A stretch of DNA of 64,000 nucleotides from Isoetes taiwanensis (GCA_021234155.1 JAJEKV010000039.1:8631077-8695076), one strand, 5' to 3'. Counted from the first letter of the stretch, positions 32,290 through 44,492 are shown. Notes: generated by a model from the sequence alone, not told the origin. A program made the numbers and translations.

Positions 32290-34891
32290 TTACCGTTTTG
32301 CAGCGGATGTCCCTGCTCTGGTTAGCACTCTCTTTTTTCCAGCTGTTTTGGCATCAGCTTTGACCATAAATTTAGTAGTAGCCTTGGCTGCAATCTCCAA
32401 GGCTTCTTCAACATCGTCTAGCTCCATTGAATCGTCGCAAGTCTCTGAAGTAAAGAAAGTGCTTGATTCTAATGTTTTGAAAGCAAGACAAAAAAAGAAA
32501 CACGCACCTGCCAAAGAACAAGACTTTTCCTCAACTTGAACTTCAACAGCAGCTTCAGGACTGTTTTCAATGTCGTCACCAACATCTTCAGTAATTTTAT
32601 CTGTAAACACGTCAACGTAAGTTTAAAAAAAAAAAAAAAAAAAAAAAGAAACCCTGAAAAGGAGAGAGAATTACTTTCTGGGCTTTCAGCTTGTTGCTGC
32701 AATAATAGCAGCTCGGCTTCAACAGCTGGGATCTCTTTTTGGAAAACAACCTCTGCTGCAAAATATTGAACATTAGTGAACTCTAACTACAACATATGCA
32801 ATCTTAATGTAATCAGAATGTAATCAGAATGCAATCACGCTACCTTCCACAATTTCACTGATTGCTTATGAGTTGTTGCAATTCTCAAAGGTGATGTAGA
32901 TGTGGATGGACTTCCGACATCGATAGCAGCAGCATCTTTTGTGCCAGGTTCAGCAATTGGGATGTCTGAGAATGGTAAATGCAACCCCTTCCCAACAACA
33001 TCCTTCTTTTCACCTACAACATAAGATTTTGCTATATTCAGAACTTAAGCATAGTGCACGAAACATGAATTGTTTAGTTTACCCGCAGTTTTACTTCTTG
33101 CTTTCTTGATACTACCCATATCTGCATTAACACAATTGGGATCATAAGCCAATAAGAAATGTAAACACTTGATTCAGAATCAAGAGGAGATGTAGAGTAG
33201 ATAGAAGCAAAATCTGAAGAAAAAACAATCAGATGCAAATCAAAACAGAACAAATGTTAATTACATGCAAGTAGGTTTTTACTACAGGCAAACTTTCTGC
33301 TGATAATGTAATGACAAAATAGAAGTACATTAGTGTGCATAGCTATCATATTTTATCAATACACCCTATCAAATACATCATTCGGCATTGAATGTAAAGG
33401 AAAGTCAAATACTAAATTCATATGCATTTCTGATCACATGTAAATGCAAAGTACAGTCATATGCAATACACCCTATTAATACACCCTGTAAAGGAATTCC
33501 AGAAAAGCACTTCGTGGCACATGTAAATGTAAAGAACAGAAGCAAATACATTTTCTCTTTACAGTAAAGACAAAACCACACCAAATCAAATGCTAATACA
33601 GTTATGTATATGATGGAAACTAACTACATCAAACTAATTATGTAATGAAAATAGAAATAGATGTACCTTCAGAAGGGATTCCTAAGCAGTAACGCAGGTC
33701 CTCGGACCATGAACAATCATGTACACATGTATTCGTTGTTGAAACCCTGAATACAAGACAAAATAGACAATATGTATGACCACAAAGTGGAGATATTACC
33801 ATGGTCGAGTCAAGGCAATCATTGCAGCTGCTGCAAGTATTGGTAATATGTGAGGATGAAGCGCTCCGTCTTGCTGCGAGTATGGGAGCGTGCTGCAGGC
33901 CTATCGGGTCTGATCTTTCCAAATGCTTAGTCATCTCCTTTATTCTATTCTCACAGTTGGAATTAACTTCCATATCCTTGCTGATTTTTTCAATGGCAGC
34001 TTTTAATTCTTGCAAATCAGCCTTTAAACAATCAATGGGAATCATTAGAGCATCTAAGTCAGCAATATAACTTGATTTCTCCTCCTCTAAATGGGATGCC
34101 AAAGCCATTTGCACATCAGTTGGCTTCACGCTTGCTTTTAAACCTGCCATAATGCTGAACTGCTCACATATTTTTGCATCTTTATTCTGCACAAGTCTTG
34201 TCAAGACGCTCTTATCACTCTCATGCTTCAACAGTTCAATTTCCATTGTTTTCCTTTCCTTTTCTCTTTTAAAGTTTGTATTTCATCAAGCATGGAGGCA
34301 GAATCTAATGCTCTTCTTTCCCTCCACCTTTTCATCATTTCCAACTGATGCCCCAATTCTACCTGAGGCATACATTTAATAGCTTTAACATTGGAAGACT
34401 TTACTGTAGCTAATTCTGTCAGGTCAGATTCTTTTTGAGAGCCTTTTGAATGAAGACTTGCACTTGCTTTCACCTCATCCCAATCAATGCTTACTCCTTT
34501 GTAATGAAGTGCATATGCTCGGGCAAAATACAATGGAATGTGATGATTTGCAATGTCCTTCCTACAAAAAACATGCTCATCACAGAAAAAAATCTGCCAT
34601 CCAAATAGGCTTAATCCTGCACTCTTGATAACCCCTAACAACAGGGGATTCAGAACCCCAAACATCCTGCACTATTTGCACTAGCTCTGGAAACATGCTA
34701 TCAAAATTGTTCCTCCTAAGTTGCCTGATGCTTACCTTGTCAAACTCGGGCGGCAAGACCTCCCGATCTGAAGAAGACCTACTCTTGAGTTTTCGGGCGG
34801 CAGTTCTAGTGGGAGACCTTGGTATGGGCTTTACAGGTTTGTTGCAAGGAGATATCCTTGGAGATGTCTTTGTTCCAAGCTGCTTTGTCAT
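32290..34891 (-). pseudogene. Multi-exon coiled-coil and RING-like protein
   Basis: Read from 34891 down: MTKQLGTKTSPRISPCNKPV with a basic Ser/Arg stretch, then IRQLRRNNFDSMFPELVQIV and WMADFF. A frame change near 34610 leads to CDEHVFCRKDIANHHIPLYF and a helical region. A second change near 34245 leads into a long coiled coil (ELLKHESDKSVL to TKHLERSD). A Cys/His cluster follows (CSSCNDCLD...CGHTYCLFC, about 33835-33740) that resembles the first half of a RING finger. A donor-like GAAG^GTACAT follows near 33664. Later exon-like pieces are GLHLPFSDIPIAEPGTK (about 32985), FQKEIPAVEAELLLLQQQAE (about 32750) and a final basic exon ending TRAGTSAAKR (32290). RING proteins are usually ubiquitin ligases. 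It is convergent with the transposase-like gene and may be a partner gene of the same element. The frame changes favour a decayed copy. Confidence 0.5.
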
Positions 34892-35085
34892 GTTCTGTTC
34901 CCTGGTGCTTCAGCTCTCTGAAAATGCAAGCTTTTGGCTATGGAGGTCCTGATCTTGGCTATGGAGGTTCGAATATGGATGTCAAGCTTTCGGCTATGGA
35001 GGTTCGAGCGGGAGGGAGGTTGAACAAAGAGCGGGAGGAGAGTTCAAAATTATTTGCCCTATTAATGATTCATTCCAAGAATAAT
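34892..35085. other. Short GGCTATGGAGG repeat
   Basis: The block GGCTATGGAGGT occurs three times at about 34936, 34958 and 34990. Related 'GGCTATGGAGGC' words occur near 39226 and 39482. It lies upstream of the minus-strand gene and may be a promoter-proximal repeat. Function unknown. Confidence 0.5.
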
Positions 35086-37107
35086 AATTTCAGGGGGAGG
35101 GGGGGGATTTCCTTACATTTTGAATTTGTAAATGTAAAATACTGGCACGTTTTTTGCCCACCCTTTCATGCTTCTACCCTAGCCTGGTCTGATATATGTG
35201 TTAAATTTGTTTGGAGAGCTATTCAAGGAGGTGCCTCCCCTGCTCTAGGTCTTGTGCGATATTGGCTTGGTTTCCGTAAATTGAAGGGGAAGCCCTCTCT
35301 CCGTAGGGATGAAGTAGGTGCGTTGTTCTTTAACTATCGAGTATCATCTGGTACCTCTCCAGTGATGCGTAAGATTTTACAGGCTTGGGTTGAAGTCCAA
35401 CCGGTATTCTCCCCTATGGAGCCAGTTTTAGAATCAGGAAACCTCACCATTTTTTGGAATATTCATGTCTGGAAGAAGGACGATCTCCTTCTTGCTTTAT
35501 CTCATCCTCGTATCTTTATCAAATGGAAGCATACATGCATCACAAGATTGCATCATTTGTGGACGAATAATAGATGGACGTCATGGTCTAGGTTCAAGAT
35601 CCTAACCAGAAACCCATGTGAGGCTGATAGAAAGATTTTCAGTGAAATCACGAGGAATGTCCATTCCCTCTCTGGTATCTGTGGTCCTGGGGATAAATGG
35701 GTATGTAACGGTTCAAAAAAGTTTGAAGTTGGTAAGGTTTTTTTTTTTTTTTTTTTTTTTTTTATTGAAGGCTAAAGAAGTTGGTAAGATCTACAGTTTG
35801 CTTATTCAACTAAGCCCTCTCAAAGTTATTGATGCTATAGGGCTGAGTGAAAGAGAGGTGGTCAAACTCATGAGTGACTCTTTGACTACCCTTTGCTCGA
35901 GACGGATTCAATACTTCAGGTGGTTAACCTTACAAGGTGGTCTTAATACGCATGTCAGACTTATTGAAAGAGAGATGGATGTGCCACTGGAGTGTCCACT
36001 TGGCTGCTCAACACTAGAAGATGTAGTTCATCTTTTCTTTTGTCCCTGTGTTATGGGCTTCTGGCAGTGGGTTGCCCCTATTATTGGGATAGACAATACC
36101 AATCTAAATTGGTCACAGATAACATCTCCTACAAAAATGACAAAGTATCTGCAACACTGGTTAATATTGCATTGTAGATGATCTGGAAGCATAGATGTGA
36201 GGTTGCTCATATTGGCAAAGCTATCTCTGTTGCTAAAATAAAGAACTGGTTCAACCACGACCATAGAAAAGTGGGGAGGGTATATAATAACAAAGGTTTG
36301 GATAGGATCGGAAGACTTGAAGGGTTCTATAGATTCTTCAAGTGCAATTGGATTGGAAGAATAGAATATGAAGACCCCCCCAACTGGGGTGCTGGAAGTA
36401 AGGGAGAATTCATAGTCAGGCACAAAATTTTTGCTCTTAATGGTGATGAAGTTTGTATGGTCTCTTCCTTTCAAAGGTTGATCATGGCATGCAGTTATCT
36501 GGAATGCTAGAGGTAATACTCATGTAGTACACATTAGTAGGACACATGGGACCTCTTTCGATCTCTAGCATTGTAGTTGCACCATCCCTATAGTACTGTG
36601 ATGATAAGGAAGAGGTTGAGGAAGCTAGAGTAGCTATGAGGCGCCTTGAGACGTGGATTCTTGCACTCTCCATATGACACGAAGATAGATTATTCCTACC
36701 AAGTACATGCTAGCTTTATTTTGTAGAATATCCTTCCTTTGGTTCTTTATGGCTGTTAAATTTCTCTGTATGGGAAGGTAGCTACCAGATCTTATAGGAC
36801 TGTATGTCGGAGGGCCAGGAACATTGTCCCATGGCCAAGCTTAGTTTATGTAGGTGGTACTTCCATAGTACCTATCATCACAGGAAGATGTGTGGCCAAG
36901 TAACTTGCACTTCTAGGAAGACTTGAGGTACCTTAGCTCTACGAACAGGGAAGAAGTTGAGATAGACTTTACCGGAGTACAGGAACCCCTACTATGATTC
37001 ATTCTTTTGATTGGAGGGATTTGACCTTGAGGTACCTTGGGGATCGTGTACTATATTTGTATATTGATAGAATCTTCTGTACCCTCTCTAGCTTATCCCA
37101 ACTTACG

Positions 37108-37159
<52 letters not shown>

Positions 37160-37160
37160 A
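35086..37160 (+). mobile_element. 5'-truncated LINE (non-LTR retrotransposon)
   Basis: The frame from about 35120 encodes a post-RT region (FVWRAIQGGASPALGLVRYW). After the poly(T) insertion it continues with a zinc-binding RT-associated domain (YFRWLTLQGGLNTHVRLIER, then C..GC...EDVVHLFFCP and FWQWVAPI). 'MIWKHRCEVAHIG' follows after a stop at 36178. The element ends in a long A tract (about 37110-37160), the normal LINE 3' end. Endonuclease and most of RT are missing, as in typical 5' truncation. No flanking target duplication could be confirmed. Confidence 0.75.
35737..35788. repeat. 52-bp poly(T) insertion with 12-bp duplication inside the LINE
   Basis: GAAGTTGGTAAG at 35725-35736 is repeated exactly at 35777-35788. 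Between them lie G, a run of about 27 T and ATTGAAGGCTAAA. Removing 52 bp rejoins the LINE frame (KFEVGK to IYSLLIQ). This has the form of a very short retro-insertion of a poly(A) tail in reverse orientation. Confidence 0.8.
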
Positions 37161-37322
37161 GCCTGCTAGTCTTTTTTGTAAGAATGTGGATATCAATACA
37201 CTTACCTTGTTGGACAGTAACATTGGTGTCCCGCAAGATAGAAGCAATGAAAAAAAATGTCTATGATCACTTCTTTGCAATTCTTCATGATAAATAATTA
37301 TATTATTCTACCACTACATCAC

Positions 37323-37500
37323 TTCCGGATCAGAAAGAATGCATGATATAACCATATACCCAGCATAATCAAGGTGTACCCAGCAATCATAGCATTACAT
37401 GCTACTATATCAGGATTTTGCAAATGCTTAAATACTTTACATGCTTCCTCCAAACTGCCACATTTGAAATATACATCAATCAAAGTGGTTGCCAAGGCAA
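37323..37500 (-). pseudogene. Pentatricopeptide repeat (PPR) fragment
   Basis: On the minus strand the sequence reads ALATTLIDVYFKCGSLEEAC, then KVFKHLQNPDIVACNAMIAG, a characteristic plant PPR unit pair of organelle RNA-binding proteins. It ends at TGA near 37323 and is cut upstream, where RT coding sequence of another LINE begins (about 37500). Only about 55 residues remain. Confidence 0.7.
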
Positions 37501-37969
37501 CATCCTATGAAGACGATCTGGGCTTATTGTCTCATACAGCTAGGAGTATGCAGGAACATTTGGATGCTCTCAGTCAATTCTGTGACATAGCAGGAGTGAC
37601 CGTCAACCAGCAGAAAACCAAGCTGTTGCCAATCCTGTCTGCGCAGCATGATATCCCAGACTTCTATTACAGAGGACAAAGGATGGAAGTTGTAAGGACC
37701 TTTAAGTATCTGGGGATCGATTTCTCTGCTAACATGCTATGGGATGACGATGTAGAAAGAAGAGTCAGCGCGGGATGAAAAGCCCTGTATGCAATGCAGA
37801 ATAGCTGTTACAGAATAGACCTCTGCGATTGGGCACGCAAAGCACACCTGTTCCAAGCACTCGTGGAACCAGTATTGCTGTATGGGGTAGAGGTCTGGGG
37901 GCCAGTGGTTAGCAAGGGTACATTGCATGCACTCCTTTCCTCGCATGCAGTCTGACAGTAGCATGCATG
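37485..37969 (+). pseudogene. LINE reverse transcriptase fragment
   Basis: The catalytic region reads SYEDDLGLLSHTARSMQEHL with YEDD instead of YADD. Then come GVTVNQQKTKLL and VVRTFKYLGIDFS, an in-frame TGA at 37776-37778, and the later 'EPVLLYGVEVWGP' block. This layout is of LINE RT and differs from the element at 35.1-37.2 kb. It is a short dead fragment inserted next to or into a PPR gene piece. Confidence 0.7.
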
Positions 37970-38879
37970 TTCCACAGAGCTCTGTTTATAAAGTATCGTG
38001 TTTTGGTTGCTTTGCTTATCTCCGACTGTCTGCTGTGCATATTCCTCCCATATTCCTTCCCATGCAACTACCTCGGCCATACATTGGACATATTCATGGC
38101 ATATTAGTCCTTTCTCACAACCTTGCAAAGGGATTGCCCTTCTGGCAACCCAAAAAAATGGAACGTTAGGTAAAGAAGGGACTGTGACATAACAAAAAGC
38201 AACAAATTTGGCTTTAATATTCTTGGACTGGAAAGTGTGCCAGGTGGCAAGGCGCCACTGGAGGAGAGGGTAGAATGCATCATAAGTTGTTTTTATGTGC
38301 GCGCTAAGATAAGATATATCATACTAATTCATCGAGTTTATATTCGTTGGAATTGCAATCGTCAATAATTGTTTGCATTAGTGTAGTTGCAAATGATGTA
38401 AAGACAAACTGTGATGTTTTTTCCTCTAAACCAATTCTGAATTTTGAGTTATGTTGTATATGTTTAGCATTGTTTTCTATTTGCTTTTGAGTTCAATTTT
38501 GCAACAAGCAGACCAAATTGCATAGGTAGAAAATATGTAATAGGAAACGTTCCACCAAGAGGTGGTTTCTAGCTGGGAACCATGGATTGGTGAAACGTAA
38601 AGTAAGTCACGAGGCCCTTTAGTTGTGTCCATGTAGGAATCTGCCACATCATCCTTTCGCTCTTTTTTGCTCTCTTATCGGATCGGCTATTCTAAACGAG
38701 GTGCACCCTGGACTACCACAGTCGTCGGATCTGTCAATCCTACGGCCCAGACTGTATATTGGAGCCTCTGGACACCTCTCGTTTCGATTATGCTCAATTA
38801 TGATTGGGGACGCCTATGATTTTAAGATGTCAAATACGAGTTTGCCTAAGGTTTTGATAGTATGTGGAGCCTCTATACA
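37970..38879. other. Unassigned AT-rich DNA
   Basis: No gene or repeat was recognised. ORFs at 37927-38192 and 38623-38898 lack domains. Confidence 0.4.
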
Positions 38880-38998
38880 GTTTTGCTTAAGCTTTTAGAA
38901 TATGAAATACGGGGATTCGAACCTCTACCAAAATAATTCAATGTCCTAATAAGACTACTTTAACCAATCTAACCAGTGAGCTAATGTGACTATTTTTT
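38880..38998 (-). mobile_element. tRNA-derived SINE-like unit
   Basis: On the minus strand TTAGCTCACTGGTTAGA (A box type, about 38990-38974) is followed by GTAGAGGTTCGAATCCCC (B box type, about 38930-38913). This is an RNA polymerase III promoter layout as in tRNA-derived SINEs. No cloverleaf with intact acceptor stem is seen, so it is not called a tRNA gene. Confidence 0.6.
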
Positions 38999-40592
38999 AT
39001 CTTAAATCCATGTTTTTTTTTTTATAATAACCCATTGAATTGTTTTTGGGATATGGTCTATGGTTTCAAGAATTATATCTATATCAAATCCCCCTGGAAC
39101 CCCCTGTTATTTTGCTACATATGGGGTGCAAATCCGACAGTGCTTTTTTACTACTTTTTGTAGGTTGGTGCTCTCGGTGGCACTTCATTTCTTGTTTTTT
39201 AGCTATGTTTTCTTGAACGATGTCTGGCTATGGAGGCTTCAAAAACCCTACTTTTTGAACTCTGTCTGGCTATGAATCGGGGTTCGAAAAATACCCAGTA
39301 ACCCCTTTCTTTATCTGGTCCAAATTAAAAATTGTTGAATTTTTGATGCCGAAAAAATTTCGATAGCCAAAAACATAGTTTAATGTAAAATTTGGTATAT
39401 TTATGTCCTGATATATATCCAGTACATATTTTATATAAATGGCGTATTATCTGGTAGGCTTAAAATATTTTTCGAGCCCTGCTATGGAGGCTTTTGTTGG
39501 TGCGTCTGTAACCTTGCCTATGCTTTCAATCGTTGCAACCTGAGCTCCACGACAACATGAGATGAGCTTCTCGGCGCTCCGCCATAGCATGATCTCCACG
39601 CCATAACCAAGCCGAAGTAGCACCACTTAGTCCACAATAACCAATAGTTACCTAAAAATAATAATAAAACAGGAAAAAACGCAGAAACTGTAAGATAAAT
39701 ATTGATTGATTGATAGTATTTTTGCGCCATGCCACATTGACAGCGTCCATGAGGACATATGACGGACCCCTAGAGACTTGAACACGAGATCTCTTAATTG
39801 CTAACTATAACGTGGATTTAACTATGATGTAAATGGCTTGTCATGCAGGACAATTGGAGTTGCCCTTTAGACCTTTGCCTCTTTAATTTAATTATGTATT
39901 TTCGTTTTAATGTTATTGTAAGCCTTCACATTCAAGAATACATACATTTTCATTTTATCTTATCTATATATTGTCTATATTTTCGCAAGTAGTAAATGAA
40001 GTTGGATGAGGGTCTAAACTAAAGTTTAATGATAAGGGCATTAGGTAAGTTATTCCTCTACCTTGCAATTCGAAAAGCCTAGAACTCGCTTCAATTTTGG
40101 TAGCGTGGAAAAGATAGGAGCTTGATCGGTGGTTGACTTTGTCGTCTAGTGTGCATTTCCACTTCTTATCAAGTTGAGCAAATAGTTGTCACCAATAGCT
40201 TGGCAATGGAGAGCACAAAAGCAAGTATTCAATGGGAGTGATTGTGGGCTTAGTTATTCTTAGGGTGCTTTTCCATGGGCCTCCTATCTCGAGGTTTTCT
40301 TGAGGTCCAGGTCTTGGCGTGCAGGTTCTCGTGGGTGGCTCAACTTGAAGAATTCAGGTTTCTAACGTGAATCTAAAGTAATCCTCAAGCATTTCTAAAC
40401 AGCAAGGTTTTGGACGTGACAATCTATTGATAGGTCGGCAATGTGATGGGAAAGCGCCCTTAGCTTGGGTGGGAGAGCGAGGCAGGTTTGAGATTTGAGA
40501 CATGAGCTTGCTTGGGGAGGGCAGAAAAAACAAGGGTGGTGATGGAAGTTGAGGAAGCACAATGAGGGAGGTGACGTGGCAGGGGAGGTGAG
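38999..40592. other. Unassigned intergenic DNA upstream of the heat-shock gene
   Basis: 'GGCTATGGAGG' words occur near 39226 and 39482. A B-box-like GTGTTCAAGTCTC on the minus strand (about 39785) hints at a second SINE remnant, unconfirmed. No other feature is supported. The final 200 bp is G-rich. Confidence 0.35.
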
Positions 40593-41624
40593 GTGGCGAA
40601 GAGGGAGGAAGCAAGGGGGCATGCCACGGGGCGAGAGAGGGCACGACTGTTGGACGAAGGGGTTTGGGGGCGAATAAACGCATCCGCAGGGGGCCACATT
40701 CGGGGCCCCGACCAAACAGTGGATAACCAAGAGAAGAAGCAGCAGGATCTCGAAGACCTCTACCCGCGCCACCACTGCGCAGGAGAACAGTGCGACCACC
40801 ACAGCCACTCCGACACCGCCGGCGGCACCCTCCTACCAGCCGGCAGCCGGCACCCAGCCAACCAGTCAGGCCCCCACCAGCCCAGCCAGGCCTTCTACCG
40901 CCACGACCCTCCCGCCCCCGACGGTTCTGTCCCCGTCGACTTCTCCAAGTACGTCGACCCTGCTCGCTCCCAACCGCCCTTTCTAGTAAGCCTTTCCCTT
41001 CTTCGCTTAATAAATTTTTTTTTTTTTTTTTTTTGGCTTAATGTTTTTTTTTTTTCTCTCTTAAACTTTGCTTGCTGTTTCAATCCTTTCTAGTTTCTGA
41101 AACCAATCCTCTGCCCTGCAGACACGTAAGCAGCTCTTATCCGCCATGGCCAACACCTCAGTCGACGTTAAGGAGCTTCCCGCTTCCTACGTATTCGTCG
41201 CAGATGTCCCCGGCCTCAAGAACTCTGAGATCAAGGTACCGGCCTTTCTCGCATTTTTAAATGAAAATTAATAATTAGGAAACAATTAAATTAAACTAAA
41301 AATAATATAGTCCATCAACCTGATACCTATGGCTGTGATCAGGTTCAAATTGAGAACGACAGCATCCTGAAGATCAGCGGCGAGCGCAAGCGCGAGGACA
41401 ACCCCAACTATGACATCAAGTATGTGAGGGTGGAGCGCGCCGCAGGCAAATTCATGAGGAAATTCAACCTGCCCGCGAATGCCAATCTGGAGAATGTATC
41501 TGCTGCATGCCAAGATGGGCTGCTCACTGTGGTGGTGCCCAAGATTCCCCCTCCTGAACCCCACAGACCCAAGACCTTTGATGTCCAAGTTGGGAATGTC
41601 AACTTCAACAGTAACAATAACTAA
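40593..41624 (+). CDS. Small heat-shock protein (HSP20), class II-like, three exons
   Basis: An ATP-independent chaperone that binds unfolding proteins under heat stress. Proposed exons end at 40985 (CTA^GTAAGC) for exon 1, then 41122-41235 and 41343-41624. Exons 2-3 encode the alpha-crystallin domain: [51 protein letters not shown] and [10 protein letters not shown] (consensus I). A Pro-rich tail, [15 protein letters not shown], resembles class II cytosolic sHSPs. Exon 1 has strong C-ending codon bias ([20 protein letters not shown]) and joins in phase 0. Its true start is uncertain; 40593 is the only in-frame ATG seen nearby, and the N-terminus is unlike the usual class II one. If only the Kozak-like ATG at 41146 is used, the protein lacks most of its N-terminal arm. 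Two introns are unusual for this class. Confidence 0.8.
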
Positions 41625-43440
41625 TATCTAGAATAGCGTATCTCATTATGACACCCTTCACATACTTATATTACTTATACTTTGCTCCACATTCTTGCAT
41701 GTCTTATCTCTCGCACTTGCAAAGGCGACAAAGCCTCTTGCCTTTGATGAATTTTAGAGGAGGGTATTAATGTATCTCCACTCATTATGGAGCTCTTTCA
41801 AAGAAACCAATTCCCATTACTTATAATCTAAAACAAATGATTCAATTTATGATGGAATTTCCCTATATGGAATGAACTCTTTTTAGGTAATGCTCCTTAA
41901 ATTGCTCCACGATGCTCTTTTTAGGTAAAGTGCTGCCACCATTATTAATCAAATAATTTTTTTTCGTTGAATTGATTCTTTGAACTCTACTGAATTATTT
42001 TCTAATCTAGTGATAATAAAATAATCCTTCCTTCTCTCTTTTTATGCCCTTGTTTTTTTGCTCTTTACACATGGATGTGCAAAGCTAGAGTTTTCAAACG
42101 GATGGGACTATGTTGTAGTTTCGCATACTAATCTCACATACCTCCATACAAAATGTCTTTGTATAGTAAAAAACAGTCTTTCTGCATCTCTTGTGTATTA
42201 CATGTATAATACTTCCAAGTGCTCCATGCCAACCATGTGATTTAATCAGTATTTTGAGTCGGCCCCAAAGCAAGAATAATATAGCCACATGTAAAGTTAG
42301 GGGGGGAGGAAATTTTAGCATATTACAGGCCTAGATTAAAACTTATAATGTTTCTGCGTGCAATGTTAAAAGGATGGGCAACATTTTCTTAAATTTGTGG
42401 TCAATACAATGCCACATGGCATGAATTTCCGCCCCCCTAAACTTTACGTGGGAAAATGTGTCGGAGGAGGCAATTTCGCCTAGTTCGGACCTAGCTCGCC
42501 AGGCCCTTACAAGGCGAAATCGCCTGCTCTGGTACATTATCCCAAACGAAAATCTAAACTTTCTAACACGAGGTTTTGTTATAAACAAAATAGCTTATTA
42601 ATGAATACTTTTTAGTTTTGAAGGTAAATCACCAGATCCTTTTGCTAGGTCGTGGGATAGGTTGGGGGTTTCATGTGAGAAACCGGTAGCGAGTCAACAC
42701 TAGCTAGAGTGGTGTTGCCGTAGCAACTGGTTTCATAGGAAACCCCCAACACCCAGGGGGTACACAACAACCCCAAAAATAGGTCTGCAGTTGAAAACAA
42801 CAGAAAAACAAAGTACTGACTATAATGTGCATCACCAAGCATGTGAGTGATAGGCCCCACACTTACATGCTTGGCAAGTTACTTCATGCAATGCAAAACA
42901 ATTAATTTCGATAAGAGATTCATGTGATTTGTCAAGGAAAGCTTACTTGTTTCTGATTTTGGTAGAGTATATTTTTGGGAGTCCAGCAAAATTAGGGTCT
43001 CTTGACGTCCCCATAAGCCTTCGTTCTACTTCATTTTAGCTCATCGTACTTCGTTTTTTAGTTGGACTTTTTCGAGATAGCTATGATAAACTCAATCTTA
43101 TGGAGATTTAAATAACCTAAAACCTTTCCCACATTGCAAATGTCACGAAATCGTCTCCATGATCACGAAGAACAAAATTCTTCAAGCTCATGCGTTTTGG
43201 TTGTGCACTCGTGTTGCAGATTTGGGTTCGTCTGCATTCAAAATTATTACTACCTAAGAATACAAGGTTCATGATACAAGGAAAGTAGGAACTCCTCTCC
43301 AAGTCCCATTATTTAGGTAAGTTATATTTGCCCGATCATAGTTTCGATTATTTGGATATTTATGTATATTCGAATTTGAATCCATTTCCACATAAGAGTA
43401 GTGTGGAACTCTTAAATTGACTTGTGATATTTGAATTTAA
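41625..43440. other. 3' flank of the heat-shock gene and unassigned DNA
   Basis: No gene was recognised. ORFs on both strands lack domains. Confidence 0.4.
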
Positions 43441-43882
43441 ATTTCCTACACATAATCAAGAGGGGGACTTCATCCCTGTAGAACGATCAACGTGCATGAA
43501 TGAGAGGGGGTGGTTTTTGACCCTTTTCCATATTTATACTAGGAGACACATGGGTTTTTGATGATGTTCTAGTTATAAAACCATACAGAAAGGGGTCAAG
43601 TTTCAGACACACACTGGCAATAGTTGATAGATCAAAGCAGAATACAAGGGCTTGAGTAGAAGGCTTAAGACTGGCATTGAACTAGAATGGTTCGACAAGA
43701 ATGAGACTCCTCTATATATATATATATATATCTAAACCGATGGTCAGGATCACGCCACTCCAAGGGATGAGATCGTGCCAAGTGTTGCACATGCACCTAG
43801 GTTTTAGAATGTTCCAGAACCTCCTAGAAACTGGCATGCATGTGAGAAAGATGCAAGGTTATATCCTTAAGGAATATAGGTA

Positions 43883-44060
43883 GCTCAGTTGGCAAATATA
43901 TGTGGCTTGCAACTAGAGAGTTGCGAGTTTAAACTGGGCCTCGTGCAACTACCTTCTTGTATCCGTGTGACAATCTTTGTATCTATACAAGTATAATACC
44001 TATATGTGGTCATCACAGCATCTTCCTCCTATGACAAAAATGAGTCTGTAGAGCTGCGGC
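43883..44060 (+). mobile_element. tRNA-derived SINE-like unit, copy 1
   Basis: GTAGCTCAGTTGGCAA (A box type, about 43880) and GAGTTGCGAGTTTAAAC (B box type, about 43918) are followed by a body ending near 'GAGTCTGTAGAGCTG'. A second, better B box (GGTTGCGAGTTCAACCC) is in the related copy at about 45946-46140. This arrangement is that of a SINE family with a tRNA-like head and unrelated body. Confidence 0.6.
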
Positions 44061-44273
44061 CTTAGCCTCATGCAACTACCCTTTTGTATTTATGTAATGA
44101 CTATCTTTATACATACGAGTTTAATACTCATATGGTTATCACACCATCCTCCTCCTATGATGGCAACGAGTCTGTGGAGTTGAAGCCAACGTATTTGGAC
44201 TTGGCTTATCCACATAATGTTGGTGAAACTCTAAAATTCTATCAGGAGTGTTAGACAAATTATCGGCAGGTTG

Positions 44274-44492
44274 CTAGGTTCGATCACTTGGAAAATATCC
44301 TTCCCAATCTACCAAATAATAAAGATGACGCCACAAGAACTTGGAGTCCAAAATTTCTTGAACTTCAAAAATTGCATGATCATCAATCTTGACTCGTAGC
44401 GGAAATGGAGGTGCTCGATCTAGAAAGGATTTCATGTATAGAATTCCAACAAAGAGATATGGAACATTGGGTGAAGTCGAACTTACAGTCAA
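44274..44492 (-). pseudogene. Gypsy chromodomain fragment, copy 1
   Basis: The minus strand reads a 'SFLDRAPPFPLRVKIDDHAI' stretch, then 'FEVQEILDSKFLWRHLYYLV' and 'DWEGYFPSDRT', the chromodomain core (Y-L-V-D-W-E-G-Y). It belongs to the C-terminus of a chromovirus integrase. An isolated remnant. Confidence 0.75.

Noticed and set aside
38880-38998. tRNA gene
   Set aside because: A and B boxes are present but no complete cloverleaf with paired acceptor stem could be drawn; better called SINE-like.
40395-40808. Minus-strand ORF over the heat-shock exon
   Set aside because: Antisense shadow of a C-biased exon; hydrophobic low-complexity product.
43883-43945. tRNA gene
   Set aside because: Same reason; the head is followed by a repeated non-tRNA body.
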